From Erysipelothrix amsterdamensis (GTDB taxonomy: Bacteria > Bacillota_I > Bacilli_A > Erysipelotrichales > Erysipelotrichaceae), in NCBI RefSeq assembly GCF_940143175.1, contig NZ_OW659496.1:992001-1056000 (forward strand): a DNA stretch of 64,000 nt, given 5' to 3'. The notes beneath the pieces were generated by a model. The model made no database searches. It had not been told where the DNA came from and saw only the letters and a list, made by a program, of their open reading frames with translations. Both the position numbers and the translations under genes were made by a program. Below, piece by piece: positions 9,157-17,091 of this stretch. Every line of letters begins with the position of its first letter. The first letter of the stretch is position 1.

Positions 9157-10008
9157 TTAGGATGAAGTTAACCGATAATTTACGGGAGATTGATATCCTA
9201 GCTTTTCTTGTATTCGATTTTCATTGTAATATTTTAAATAGTTTATCACAGTTTGTGATACAATTTCAGTAGAACCCTTTAGGTCTGGGTTTAATTCGAA
9301 TGTTTCACACTTTAGCGAGGCATGAAACGATTCGATAGGAGCATTATCAGCGGGTGTACCCTTACGGGACATACTCATGGTAATGCTTTTATTTTTTACT
9401 TTGAGTTGATACTCTTTTGATGTATAGACACTCCCTTGATCAGAATGAAGAATACATGGCTGAACGATATCCGGAAGTTGATTTAATGTATCAACCACAC
9501 ATTCTAGGTTTTGTCTGTCACTCAATGTAGACGCAATAATCTCACCATTATATAAATCCATGATCGTAGATAAATAGAGCATCTTATGGCCATAAGGGAT
9601 GTAAGTGATATCTGTCACCAATTTCTCTAGAGGACGTAGTGATTTAAAGTCGCGATTAATGATATTGGGCATAATGATCTTCGGATTTTTGTTTTTTCTA
9701 TACCGTTTGACCTTAACACGGCATTGACATTGGTGTTTCTGCATTATCTTTTGAACAGTGTTCTTATTGATAATTCTTTCTTTTCGAATTAATGCAGTTA
9801 TTTTTCGATATCCATAACGAAATTTATTTTCTTTACAAAGTTCAATTACTAATGCTTCATTGACAGAATAATTATTAGACTCAAGTTGCTCTTTTTTAGT
9901 CCAACGGTAATACGTTGACTTAGGTACCCCAAAAAGATTCAAGATATCTTTAATAGATACAGTGTTGCGATACTCTTCAACGAGCTTGATGATTATTTCA
10001 GGAACCAC
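9157..10008 (-). CDS. IS3-family transposase OrfB (DDE integrase domain)
   Basis: 283 aa counted from a GTG. It carries the retroviral-integrase-like catalytic core: VTDITYIPY (first Asp), LHSDQGSVY (second Asp), then DNAPIESFHASLK with the Glu. An N-terminal HTH_21-like segment (KFRYGYRKITALI) is also typical. In this family OrfB is normally made only as an OrfAB fusion by -1 frameshifting from orfA, so the GTG may not be a real start. It overlaps orfA by 16 bases. Confidence 0.92.
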   Translation of the reverse strand: MVPEIIIKLVEEYRNTVSIKDILNLFGVPKSTYYRWTKKEQLESNNYSVNEALVIELCKENKFRYGYRKITALIRKERIINKNTVQKIMQKHQCQCRVKVKRYRKNKNPKIIMPNIINRDFKSLRPLEKLVTDITYIPYGHKMLYLSTIMDLYNGEIIASTLSDRQNLECVVDTLNQLPDIVQPCILHSDQGSVYTSKEYQLKVKNKSITMSMSRKGTPADNAPIESFHASLKCETFELNPDLKGSTEIVSQTVINYLKYYNENRIQEKLGYQSPVNYRLTSS

Positions 10009-10310
10009 ATCCTTTCTCTTTCCAAATACTTTTTTAATAGTTCAATTTGTTGCTCCAAAGATTTAATTCTAAGTCTTTGTGTTTCTTCGACCGTGTCTCC
10101 TTCAGGCCCTTTTCCAAAAGTATATTGCTTGCCTACAGGTTGAGAAAATCGGTAGTGTTCACCATTTCGATACCATCTCCACCATGTTTTGACTTGTGTT
10201 ACATTTTTTATTCCAAGTTCAGTCTGAATAAACCTGCTTGAGTAGCCTGCCAATTTCATTTCTATAACTTTCATCTTTGTCTCATAGCTATGCATAGTTC
10301 GTGTTCCCAT
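9993..10310 (-). CDS. IS3-family OrfA (helix-turn-helix, leucine zipper)
   Basis: 105 aa. The N-terminal part is a helix-turn-helix (YETKMKVIEMKLAGYSSRFI) that would bind the terminal repeats. The C-terminal part (TQRLRIKSLEQQIELLKKYL) is a leucine-zipper-like coiled coil for multimerisation. An AGGAGG ribosome site sits just upstream. It shares the strand of the adenine-deaminase operon, so transcripts from that operon could enter it. Confidence 0.9.
   Translation of the reverse strand: MGTRTMHSYETKMKVIEMKLAGYSSRFIQTELGIKNVTQVKTWWRWYRNGEHYRFSQPVGKQYTFGKGPEGDTVEETQRLRIKSLEQQIELLKKYLERERMWFLK
10029..10035 (-). other. Programmed -1 frameshift heptamer A-AAA-AAG in orfA
   Basis: Read on the minus strand the zero-frame codons are TTA AAA AAG. 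A tandem slip by one base continues GTA TTT GGA AAG... directly into orfB (V F G K R K D V V P E I I). This is the classical IS3/IS150 slippery site. Confidence 0.85.
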
Positions 10311-10463
10311 ATAAAAACCTCCTATATTGAACTATTTTACAATAATTCTCATACAAGAGGTTTTTTTCTTTAGTCCCACGGAACTAGGTCAGTTCCATAC
10401 TGAATTATTCGGTCTTTTTCTTATTATATCGACAACTTCGTATAATGTATATTATGTAATATT

Positions 10464-12143
10464 TCAAGATACAAATAATGGCTTAATTTCTTGTGTTCTG
10501 ACATCTACATAACCTTTGTCAGATATTTTCAAACTTGGTGATACTAACAAACCTAATACTGAAAAACTCATCAACTCGTTTTGCGCTTTATAGCCGAGAC
10601 CTTTAAGATCTTGACGAATTTGAGCTACGTCATTGGCCAATGATTCCATCGAATTCGTAGAAACAATACCACCATATGCTAGTGGCACCGTATGGTGTTT
10701 GTTTTGAATGGATGATACGATTCCGCCTTGCATTTTAATTAATAAATTTACTGCATTTACAATTTCATCTAAATCTGTTCCCATTACTAAAATGTTGTGA
10801 TGGTCATGCGTCCATGATGTTGCGACCGCACCTTTTTCTGTAAAACCATTATCCACAAAACCAATTGCTATCGGTTTCTGATGACCATAACGTTCAATCA
10901 CAGCAATCATGGTTAAACCCGCGTCCTCCCACTGCAAGACCCCTTCCCTCGTTTTAACAGGGATTACCATCTCTTCTGTAAAGGTATTCGATATTTCACG
11001 ATGCATAATTCTTATCTTAACCTCATCACCTTCTAAATTTGAGATTGGTAACTTAAGATCATCTTGTTTAATGGGTCTTCGCTTAATCGTATTAAAAATG
11101 TAGTCAGCATTAAAAGTAAAAAGATCTTCAGGAAGATTTGTGATATTTGTACCTTCCTTGTATACTGAATGGATTGTGAATGCATCTAAGTCATCCAGTA
11201 AGATAAAGTCCGCTTGTTTACCCGGAGAAAGTACACCACGGTTATAAAGCTGCATGCGTTGAGCTGGGACATACGTCGCTGCATATATTGCATCCTCAGG
11301 TCGCATACCGTTTTTAATGCATAATTGAATGAGATGATTCATATGTCCTTTGGTAATTAAATCATCAGGCATTACGTCATCAGTAACAAGACAAAAACTT
11401 CCGTGAAGATGATGATTACATAGAGTTGCAATCGTCTCCTCATTTAGAGACTTTTCTTGCATTTGAACAAGAACGCCCATTCGCGTGCGTTCAAGTATTG
11501 ATTCCTTAGTTTGAAGTGTGTGATCAGAACCAATTCCCCTTTGGATAAACCGCGATAATTCTAAGCCTGATATTCTTGGAATATGACCTTCAATCGGTGA
11601 ACCCGGCTTACATTCTTTAAAAGTTTCAATAATTCTTCGTGTCATCGTATCTTGTTCAGAGATGACATCTTTAAAGTTCATAATTTCACCCAGAGCAATT
11701 ACCTTTGGGTGTTTGCAGAGTACTCTGACCGCTTCTTCATCAACAATACCGCCAGTTGTCTCCAAGTTTGGATTTGTAGATGGAACTGAAGAAGGAATTG
11801 CATAAAAGATATCAAGTTGTGTATCAATATCCATAAAATCAATAAGACCTTGTGTTCCAAATACATTTCCTATCTCGTGAGCATCCGCAACGATTGTGGT
11901 TGTACCCATTGGAAGGACTGTATTCGAAAATTCATTAGGATTAGTCATTGAACTTTCTATATGCATATGAATGTCAATAAGACCTGGTATGATCCACTTT
12001 CCTCTTGCATCAATCTCATGATCTACAATAATATCTGCCTTACCGATATGGTAAATCATTGAATCTTGAATATAAAGGTCACCCTTCTCAAATGTTCGTT
12101 GTGACGTATTATAGAGGAAAGCGTCTGTATATTTTGTAATCAT
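10464..12143 (-). CDS. ade: Adenine deaminase
   Basis: 559 aa, usual length for AdeC. It converts adenine to hypoxanthine and ammonia in purine salvage. Seen: the amidohydrolase metal motif GLIDIHMHIESS near residue 58, ADAHEIGNVFG near 88, and the C-terminal AdeC domain with MVIPVKTREG and ATSWTHDHHN. Its ATG overlaps the stop of the binding-protein gene (TAATG), so the two are coupled. It is the last gene of an operon led by guanine riboswitches, which fits the enzyme. Its downstream terminator was broken by the IS3-family insertion. Confidence 0.95.
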   Translation of the reverse strand: MITKYTDAFLYNTSQRTFEKGDLYIQDSMIYHIGKADIIVDHEIDARGKWIIPGLIDIHMHIESSMTNPNEFSNTVLPMGTTTIVADAHEIGNVFGTQGLIDFMDIDTQLDIFYAIPSSVPSTNPNLETTGGIVDEEAVRVLCKHPKVIALGEIMNFKDVISEQDTMTRRIIETFKECKPGSPIEGHIPRISGLELSRFIQRGIGSDHTLQTKESILERTRMGVLVQMQEKSLNEETIATLCNHHLHGSFCLVTDDVMPDDLITKGHMNHLIQLCIKNGMRPEDAIYAATYVPAQRMQLYNRGVLSPGKQADFILLDDLDAFTIHSVYKEGTNITNLPEDLFTFNADYIFNTIKRRPIKQDDLKLPISNLEGDEVKIRIMHREISNTFTEEMVIPVKTREGVLQWEDAGLTMIAVIERYGHQKPIAIGFVDNGFTEKGAVATSWTHDHHNILVMGTDLDEIVNAVNLLIKMQGGIVSSIQNKHHTVPLAYGGIVSTNSMESLANDVAQIRQDLKGLGYKAQNELMSFSVLGLLVSPSLKISDKGYVDVRTQEIKPLFVS

Positions 12144-13171
12144 TATTGATTCATTAAACGATTGTAACGATCAATCCACTCAGGCATTAGTGGATTCATT
12201 ACTTCGTAATTAAGTGTTTTTGCGCTTTCCGCAATCTTACCATATGTTTTATTCAACGCGACAGCATCACTCAATACAACATTTTTATTTACAGGTGCTT
12301 CATTCAATGTTTCTGCTGTTTTTTCTTGTAATTCTTGACTTAAGCGCCAATCTACAAATTTATATGCAAGATCTTTATTCTTAGAATTTTTATTAATTTC
12401 GATTGTGTTAAAGTTTGCGTATGTACCTGTCTCTGGGAATACGAGAATGGCACCAGGTACTGATTTCTTAATCACATCAAAACCAAAGTCCCCTACAACT
12501 GCAACATCAATTTCTCCTGTACTCATCATAACCGAAAGATCAGATGATTTTTTATACGTTTTTTTAATATTTGTTTTGAGCGATTCAAGCCCCTCGAATG
12601 CTTTCTCACCTTTATCCTTACTGAGGTCTCCCCCACTATAATCATTGGCCATTTGAATCATCGCAGGTCCGAATGTGGATGCAATTTCAGGAATTGCGAT
12701 TTTCCCAACAAGATCTTCACGCCATAAATCATTCCATGAGGTAATCGGTTCTTTAACGGTATCGCTATTATAAACAATGCCGATGCTATTAATAGTATAT
12801 GGTACACCATAGCCTCTACGTGTGACTTCTTGAGCTGCATCAATTAGTGATGATGCATTTGTTAATTTTTGTAGATCAATTTTCTCAAATAAGTCAGCTT
12901 GATAACCGTCATCCGCTGCTTTTTGTGAAAGCTCAATAACATCAATATTACTGTTATCACCACTACTAAATTTCGCAAATCGTTCTGAAGTACTTCCACT
13001 ATCTAAAACTATCTTAACGTTATGTTTTGTTTCAAAAGGTTTAAATACCTCGTCACGCAATACTTCTTCACTTAGACCCCATGAAGATACAACCAACTCT
13101 TCTGTTTCACCTTTTTGTGAACAACCACTAACCATAAACAGTGCAAGTGCTAAAGCAATTTTCTTTTTCAT
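12143..13171 (-). CDS. ABC importer substrate-binding lipoprotein, PotD/PotF-like; probable purine-related ligand
   Basis: 342 aa. The signal peptide MKKKIALALALFMVSGC ends in a lipobox (VSGC), so the mature protein is lipid-anchored outside the membrane. The body is a type 2 periplasmic-binding fold of the PotD family (VVSSWGLSEEVLRDEVFKPF, GVPYTINSIGIVYNSD). PotD homology would suggest polyamines. The guanine riboswitches upstream and the adenine deaminase downstream instead suggest a nucleobase or nucleoside (inference). AGGAGG lies before the ATG. Confidence 0.85.
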   Translation of the reverse strand: MKKKIALALALFMVSGCSQKGETEELVVSSWGLSEEVLRDEVFKPFETKHNVKIVLDSGSTSERFAKFSSGDNSNIDVIELSQKAADDGYQADLFEKIDLQKLTNASSLIDAAQEVTRRGYGVPYTINSIGIVYNSDTVKEPITSWNDLWREDLVGKIAIPEIASTFGPAMIQMANDYSGGDLSKDKGEKAFEGLESLKTNIKKTYKKSSDLSVMMSTGEIDVAVVGDFGFDVIKKSVPGAILVFPETGTYANFNTIEINKNSKNKDLAYKFVDWRLSQELQEKTAETLNEAPVNKNVVLSDAVALNKTYGKIAESAKTLNYEVMNPLMPEWIDRYNRLMNQ

Positions 13172-13180
13172 AATTTCCTC

Positions 13181-14185
13181 CTAAATGAAAATAATTGACT
13201 TTGGATCTAATTTAAAGGGAACTACTGAATCGATGTGTAGTTTCTCCTGTGTACATAATTTAAACATGCCACATTCAGTTATAACTTGGTATTGATAACA
13301 ACTACCCAGATATGCAACGGATACAACTTTACCCGAAAGTTCATTTATACCGGTTCCTAAAACGAGTTCGGATGGTCGAATGCCAAATGATGTTGAACCT
13401 AAAGATTCTTCTGACGAAACGAGACCTTTTCCGTTATTTAAAAACTTCATATCTTCAATTTGTTTTATGTTTTCAAAACCTACAAACTCCGCAACATAAT
13501 GTGTTTTGGGATTTGAGTAAATAACTTCTGGTGCATCAAGTTGTTCAATTTTACCGTTGTTCATAATCGCAACACGATCACTGATTGCAAAACATTCATC
13601 TTGATCATGTGTTACAAATACTGTTGTAATTTTAAGCTCTTGTTGTATTCTACGAATTTCTTCTCGCATCTGGATTCGAAGTTGTGCATCAAGGTTACTC
13701 AGTGGCTCATCAAGCAGTAATAACTTTGGTTTGATGACAAGTGCACGTGCAAGCGCAACACGTTGTTGTTGGCCACCTGATAACTGACTTGGATAACGAT
13801 CGAGGAACTCTGTAAGTCCGCACGTTTTTGCCATCGATTCTACTTCGTAATGAATCGTGTCTCGATTAACTTTACGCTGTTTTAAACCAAATGCAATATT
13901 CTCACGAATGCTTAAATGTGGGAACAATGCATAACTTTGAAATACCATTCCAAAATCACGATCATTTGTTTTAACGTCATTCATCTTTTTATCTTCTACA
14001 TAGAAAGTTCCAGAACGTATAGTGTTAAATCCTGCGATGGTGCGTAATGTTGTGGATTTACCACAACCTGAAGGACCCAATAACGATAGTAATTCCCCTT
14101 CTCTTATTTCTAAATCTAAGTCTTGAAGCACATTGTGTTTTCCGTCATAGGAAACACAAATACGATCTAATACTGCAAAATTCAT
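13181..14185 (-). CDS. ABC importer ATPase, PotA-like
   Basis: 334 aa. Walker A GPSGCGKST, Q-loop MVFQSYALF, signature LSGGQQQRVALARAL and Walker B LLLLDEPLSNLDAQ are complete, followed by a C-terminal TOBE-like regulatory domain (FGIRPSEL). The ATG at 14185 overlaps the permease stop as TGATG, with AAAAGGAG upstream; a TTG three bases earlier is less likely. It energises the two adjacent permeases. The Pot family name does not fix the substrate here. Confidence 0.92.
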   Translation of the reverse strand: MNFAVLDRICVSYDGKHNVLQDLDLEIREGELLSLLGPSGCGKSTTLRTIAGFNTIRSGTFYVEDKKMNDVKTNDRDFGMVFQSYALFPHLSIRENIAFGLKQRKVNRDTIHYEVESMAKTCGLTEFLDRYPSQLSGGQQQRVALARALVIKPKLLLLDEPLSNLDAQLRIQMREEIRRIQQELKITTVFVTHDQDECFAISDRVAIMNNGKIEQLDAPEVIYSNPKTHYVAEFVGFENIKQIEDMKFLNNGKGLVSSEESLGSTSFGIRPSELVLGTGINELSGKVVSVAYLGSCYQYQVITECGMFKLCTQEKLHIDSVVPFKLDPKSIIFI

Positions 14186-14967
14186 CAAATTTTGGCTCCT
14201 TTTCTACTTAAACCTTTATCCATAATAATCATCAATACCATCGTAAATACCATCAGAATTACGGATAGAGCACTTACAATAGGATCAAAATTATATTCAA
14301 TATGATTCATTAGTGCTCCCGGTAAGGTATTCATTCCAGGTCCTTTAAGATACATAGAAACTGGTAAGTTATTAAATGAATTAATAAAGCCCATAATACT
14401 TGCTGAGAGTATCGCATCCTTAATATTGGGAAGAACGACTTTAATAAATCCCTCCAACTGACCACATCCTAAAATGATGGATGCTTCATGAACACTCAAA
14501 TCAAAATCATGAAGGGATGCGCAAATAATACGTATTGTATAAGGAAAAACAATCAACATATGGCCAATAATTAGTGCTATGTTCAAGTTGATATGAAGTT
14601 GAATTACTAAGTATTGAAAGAGTGCATATGCAAGGACAATTGATGGGATCAACGAAGGTGCTAAGAAAATTGACTTAAACCGTTCGCTCCATTTTCCTTT
14701 TGTTACGACTAACGCATAAGATGCAGGTATAGCAATCACCATACATAGAATCGTCGCGAGCACTGAAATTTTAAAACTTAATACAAAACTATCCATAAAA
14801 ACTTGAGATTGAAAAACCTTAACAAACCATTTCATCGTAAATCCCTGAATGGGGAACTCAATGATGGGTGCTTCCCCAAATGCGGTGACGGTAATAATTA
14901 GAAGTGGTATTCCAATAAATGCAATTGCAAGATAGGCAATACTGTCCATAAATCGATTTTTACTCAT
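14185..14967 (-). CDS. ABC importer permease, PotC-like
   Basis: 260 aa, six predicted membrane segments and the cytoplasmic EAA loop (HEASIILGCGQLEGFIKVVLP) that docks onto the ATPase. Its first codons overlap the end of the other permease by 8 bases and its stop overlaps the ATPase start by one, so the permeases and ATPase are tightly coupled. AGGGGG precedes the ATG. Confidence 0.92.
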   Translation of the reverse strand: MSKNRFMDSIAYLAIAFIGIPLLIITVTAFGEAPIIEFPIQGFTMKWFVKVFQSQVFMDSFVLSFKISVLATILCMVIAIPASYALVVTKGKWSERFKSIFLAPSLIPSIVLAYALFQYLVIQLHINLNIALIIGHMLIVFPYTIRIICASLHDFDLSVHEASIILGCGQLEGFIKVVLPNIKDAILSASIMGFINSFNNLPVSMYLKGPGMNTLPGALMNHIEYNFDPIVSALSVILMVFTMVLMIIMDKGLSRKGAKI

Positions 14968-15793
14968 GAGTTAGCCCCCTCTTATCAACCTTATTACTGA
15001 AGTATGTCATCATTTTCATTATGCCTGCTGATAGTAAAATCATAATAAATGCAAAGACACTTGCTGATTGCCAATTCATCAATTCATTTGACTGTTGATA
15101 CAAAAGCGTTGAAAGCATCATATTCTTATTACCACCGAGCAATGAAGGTGTCACGTAGGCACTAATAGTACCTGTAAAGACGAGAACTGAGCCCAATACA
15201 ATACCAGGAAATGAGAGTGGTAACACAATTTCTTTAAATATTGCACCCTTCTTTGCACCTAGAGTTTGTGCGGCTTCAATTAATTTACCATCAACCTTTG
15301 ATAATACAGAGACTAAGGTATTAACCATAACGGGAAGAAATAAATAAACAGAACCGATAATAATTGAAAATTCTGTATACATAAATCCTATTGGTTCTTG
15401 AATCAATCCAAAACCGAGTAATAACTGATTTAGAAAACCATTTTTACCCAAAATTGTTATCCATGCAAACCCACGAATCACCGCGTTCGTGAATAATGGA
15501 AACAAAACAAGCGCCATCGTCAATTTACGTCTCAATGCTGATCCCGTTACAATGAAGTAAGCTGTTGGAAATCCCAACAGAAAGCAAACTAAGGTTGTAA
15601 TGAGACCAATTCGAATTGTTCGTATCAAAATACTTTGATAAAACGAATCCGTAAGTACGGTTGTATAGTTTTCGATTGTAAATCCATTATTGATAAATGT
15701 GGGCATAATGGTTATGACAAGTGGAATTATCATAAAAACAATTACAAGAAATAATCCCGGAAAAAGATACACCGAATTTTTAAAACGTTTCAT
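14960..15793 (-). CDS. ABC importer permease, PotB-like
   Basis: 277 aa, six membrane segments, with the EAA-type loop IEAAQTLGAKKGAIFKEIVLP. It is the first gene of the purine operon, and its ATG follows a GGAGGC ribosome site just after the second riboswitch terminator. It pairs with the PotC-like protein to form the channel. An adenine or nucleoside substrate is inferred from the regulation, not from the sequence of the protein. Confidence 0.92.
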   Translation of the reverse strand: MKRFKNSVYLFPGLFLVIVFMIIPLVITIMPTFINNGFTIENYTTVLTDSFYQSILIRTIRIGLITTLVCFLLGFPTAYFIVTGSALRRKLTMALVLFPLFTNAVIRGFAWITILGKNGFLNQLLLGFGLIQEPIGFMYTEFSIIIGSVYLFLPVMVNTLVSVLSKVDGKLIEAAQTLGAKKGAIFKEIVLPLSFPGIVLGSVLVFTGTISAYVTPSLLGGNKNMMLSTLLYQQSNELMNWQSASVFAFIMILLSAGIMKMMTYFSNKVDKRGLTHE

Positions 15794-15804
15794 GAACGCC
15801 TCCT

Positions 15805-15846
15805 AACAAAAATAAAAGCTTCCTATCATTAGAATGATAGAAAGCT
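15805..15846 (-). terminator. Terminator of the proximal guanine riboswitch
   Basis: On the RNA, AGCTTTCTATCATT pairs with AATGATAGGAAGCT (one G-U) and is followed by TTTTATTTTT. The 5' arm segment CTTTCTATCAT is also perfectly complementary to ATGATAGAAAG, the 3' side of aptamer P1 (antiterminator). Ligand binding should therefore switch transcription off. Confidence 0.85.
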
Positions 15847-15859
15847 AAAAAACACTTTC

Positions 15860-15924
15860 TATCATAGTCTGATGTTTACGGTATCAGGTAGAAACGTGTC
15901 CCCTTATTAGACACATATATGATA
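15860..15924 (-). ncRNA. Purine (guanine-type) riboswitch aptamer, proximal
   Basis: The RNA reads TATCATA (P1), GTGTC...GACAC (P2) with a TAATAAGG loop, GTTTCTACC (J2/3), CTGAT-ACCGTAAAC-ATCAG (P3) and GACTATGA closing P1. These are the core and loop-loop sequences of the purine riboswitch. The base equivalent to position 74 is C (GACTATG), predicting guanine, hypoxanthine or xanthine rather than adenine. It controls the importer and adenine deaminase operon. Confidence 0.93.
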
Positions 15925-15943
15925 AAAAAGATTCTATTTTAAT

Positions 15944-15977
15944 ATAAAAAAAGTTTTTACCAATAGGAAAAAACTTT
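15944..15977 (-). terminator. Terminator of the distal guanine riboswitch
   Basis: The RNA forms AAGTTTTT/AAAAACTT followed by seven T. The alternative pairing ATAGGAAA (3' side of aptamer P1) with TTTCCTAT in the terminator loop region is the likely antiterminator. Confidence 0.7.
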
Positions 15978-15980
15978 CCT

Positions 15981-16048
15981 ATCGTAGTCCGAAATTTACA
16001 TTGGTATCGGCTAGAAACTATCACTCCATATTAGTGATGATATACGAT
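15981..16048 (-). ncRNA. Purine (guanine-type) riboswitch aptamer, distal, with core variant
   Basis: P1 ATCGTA/TACGAT, P2 ATCAC/GTGAT with a TAATATGG loop, J2/3 GTTTCTAG, P3 CCGA/TCGG and closing GACTACGAT. The position-74 equivalent is C, so it is guanine-like. Two departures from consensus: J2/3 ends TTTCTAG where TTTCTAC is normal, and the P3 loop is longer (CAATGTAAA instead of CCGTAAA). It is transcribed first, ahead of the proximal copy. Confidence 0.85.
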
Positions 16049-16064
16049 TCGTAAAAACATGGAT

Positions 16065-16092
16065 ATTATAGCACGTCGTTCTATTTAATCAA
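16065..16092 (-). promoter_or_regulatory. Promoter of the purine operon
   Basis: On the minus strand: TTGATT, a 16-base spacer and TATAAT preceded by TG-C. The start would fall near 16058, giving a leader of about 265 bases containing both riboswitches. Confidence 0.8.
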
Positions 16093-16111
16093 GTGAATTT
16101 CATAAATTAAA

Positions 16112-16137
16112 AAAAACAAGACCTTTTTGGTCTTGTT
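16112..16137 (-). terminator. Terminator of the TPR protein gene
   Basis: A perfect 9-bp stem AACAAGACC/GGTCTTGTT with a 5-base loop, followed on the minus strand by a long T run. The stem begins within the stop codon of the gene. Confidence 0.85.
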
Positions 16138-17047
16138 ATTGTATCGCCTTACTCAATTGATTCAATGTTAATAAATAGGATTCAAGATCATGATTTTGAT
16201 AGGCATAGAGCATATTCTCAATCCCTTTAGGGTTAAGGTAAACCAATGCAGCAATGTTATTGTTTTCATCATAACCTACAATGGCTTCACCCTCTTCTGT
16301 ATTTTCCCATTTTCGTTCAACTCGTGTACAAAAGGAACTAAATATATCTTGTGCTTTCATTGCAAAAAATTCGCGATCTTTTATATAGGATTCCACGGTA
16401 GCCCTCGGAACATAGTATGCATCAACAAGTACCATGTCATCCATATAAATTGGAAACTCATTTCCGTTTATTAATTTAAATTCAATGGATTGAGTATAGT
16501 CTAAAGCCTCTTCGGTTTCATCAATCAAATCATCATTATTTGATTGCAGTCTGATTTCAAGTGCCTTCTTGAAGTAATGCTGGGCTTGGGTAAACTCATT
16601 CATTTCAAGTAGACATTTTGCACGTTCATGATATATTCGATCTAAAGCCCCAGGGACATCTTCTAAAAACTCATTGACCTCAAGTGAATCAAAGAGTTCA
16701 ATCGCAATCTCATAATATTTTAAGCACTTGAGAACAATTGCTTTATCAATTAAATTATTAATTTGGATTTCATGATTTGTCGTTCCGTGTGCAAAATCGA
16801 TGCACTTTTCAGTATAATAAAGGGCATCTTTATAAAGATGATTGAGTCGGTAGAGATACGCGAGATGATGATTCAATGTATAACGTTCTTCAACATTCAA
16901 ATCCGCTATAAAAATACGTTCTCCATCTTTTATCAGCTTCGCTACAGAATCCGGGTTATATGCTTGCTCCCGTAAGTTTTGAAGTGGATCATAGAGTACA
17001 TAACCTTTTATAACACTTACCGCATCACAAAAATCTATAAAATTCAT
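16136..17047 (-). CDS. TPR-repeat protein of unknown function
   Basis: 303 aa, cytosolic, no signal peptide. Residues of about 60-200 contain helix pairs resembling tetratricopeptide repeats (NHHLAYLYRLNHLYKDALYY, HERAKCLLEMNEFTQAQHYF). The rest (DDMVLVDAYYVPRATVESYI...) is not recognised. TPRs mediate protein binding; the partner is unknown. Its ribosome site (GGAGGG) begins directly after the T run of the deoB terminator, so expression probably depends on read-through from deoB. Confidence 0.7.
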   Translation of the reverse strand: MNFIDFCDAVSVIKGYVLYDPLQNLREQAYNPDSVAKLIKDGERIFIADLNVEERYTLNHHLAYLYRLNHLYKDALYYTEKCIDFAHGTTNHEIQINNLIDKAIVLKCLKYYEIAIELFDSLEVNEFLEDVPGALDRIYHERAKCLLEMNEFTQAQHYFKKALEIRLQSNNDDLIDETEEALDYTQSIEFKLINGNEFPIYMDDMVLVDAYYVPRATVESYIKDREFFAMKAQDIFSSFCTRVERKWENTEEGEAIVGYDENNNIAALVYLNPKGIENMLYAYQNHDLESYLLTLNQLSKAIQ

Positions 17048-17061
17048 AGACCCTCCTTTTT

Positions 17062-17088
17062 TATAAAAAGCACCAGTAATCTGGCGCT
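17062..17088 (-). terminator. Terminator or attenuator between deoB and the TPR gene
   Basis: The RNA stem AGCGCCAG/CTGGTGCT (one G-U) with a 4-base loop is followed by TTTTTAT. It begins four bases after the deoB stop and ends just before the next gene's GGAGGG. Confidence 0.75.
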
Positions 17089-17091
17089 AAA

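Larger units (their letters stand above)
9117..10396 (-). mobile_element. IS3-family (IS150-like) insertion sequence, 1280 bp, apparently intact
   Basis: The ends are imperfect inverted repeats of 37/38 bp (9117-9153 and 10359-10396), both beginning GGAACTGRCCTAGTTCC. The element is flanked by a 4-bp direct repeat ATAC (9113-9116 and 10397-10400), the expected target duplication. Inside are orfA and orfB in the standard overlapping -1 arrangement with an A-AAA-AAG slippery heptamer. The tips are themselves small palindromes (GGAACT/AGTTCC). Both frames are open, so it may be active. Confidence 0.92.
9101..10419. other. Terminator hairpin split in two by the IS3-family insertion
   Basis: AAAAAGACCGAA (9101-9112) and TTCGGTCTTTTT (10408-10419) are perfect 12-bp reverse complements on either side of the IS. 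Removing the IS and one ATAC copy re-forms a 12-bp stem with flanking A/T tracts, a bidirectional terminator between the decayed ABC gene (+) and the adenine-deaminase operon (-). Confidence 0.75.

Noticed and set aside
9117-10396. IS ends at TG...CA (9122-10391)
   Set aside because: The repeats continue through GGAAC, and only these outer ends leave a direct repeat (ATAC).
10464-15793. Naming the importer genes potABCD
   Set aside because: The guanine riboswitches and adenine deaminase argue for a purine substrate; the Pot name would assert polyamine transport.
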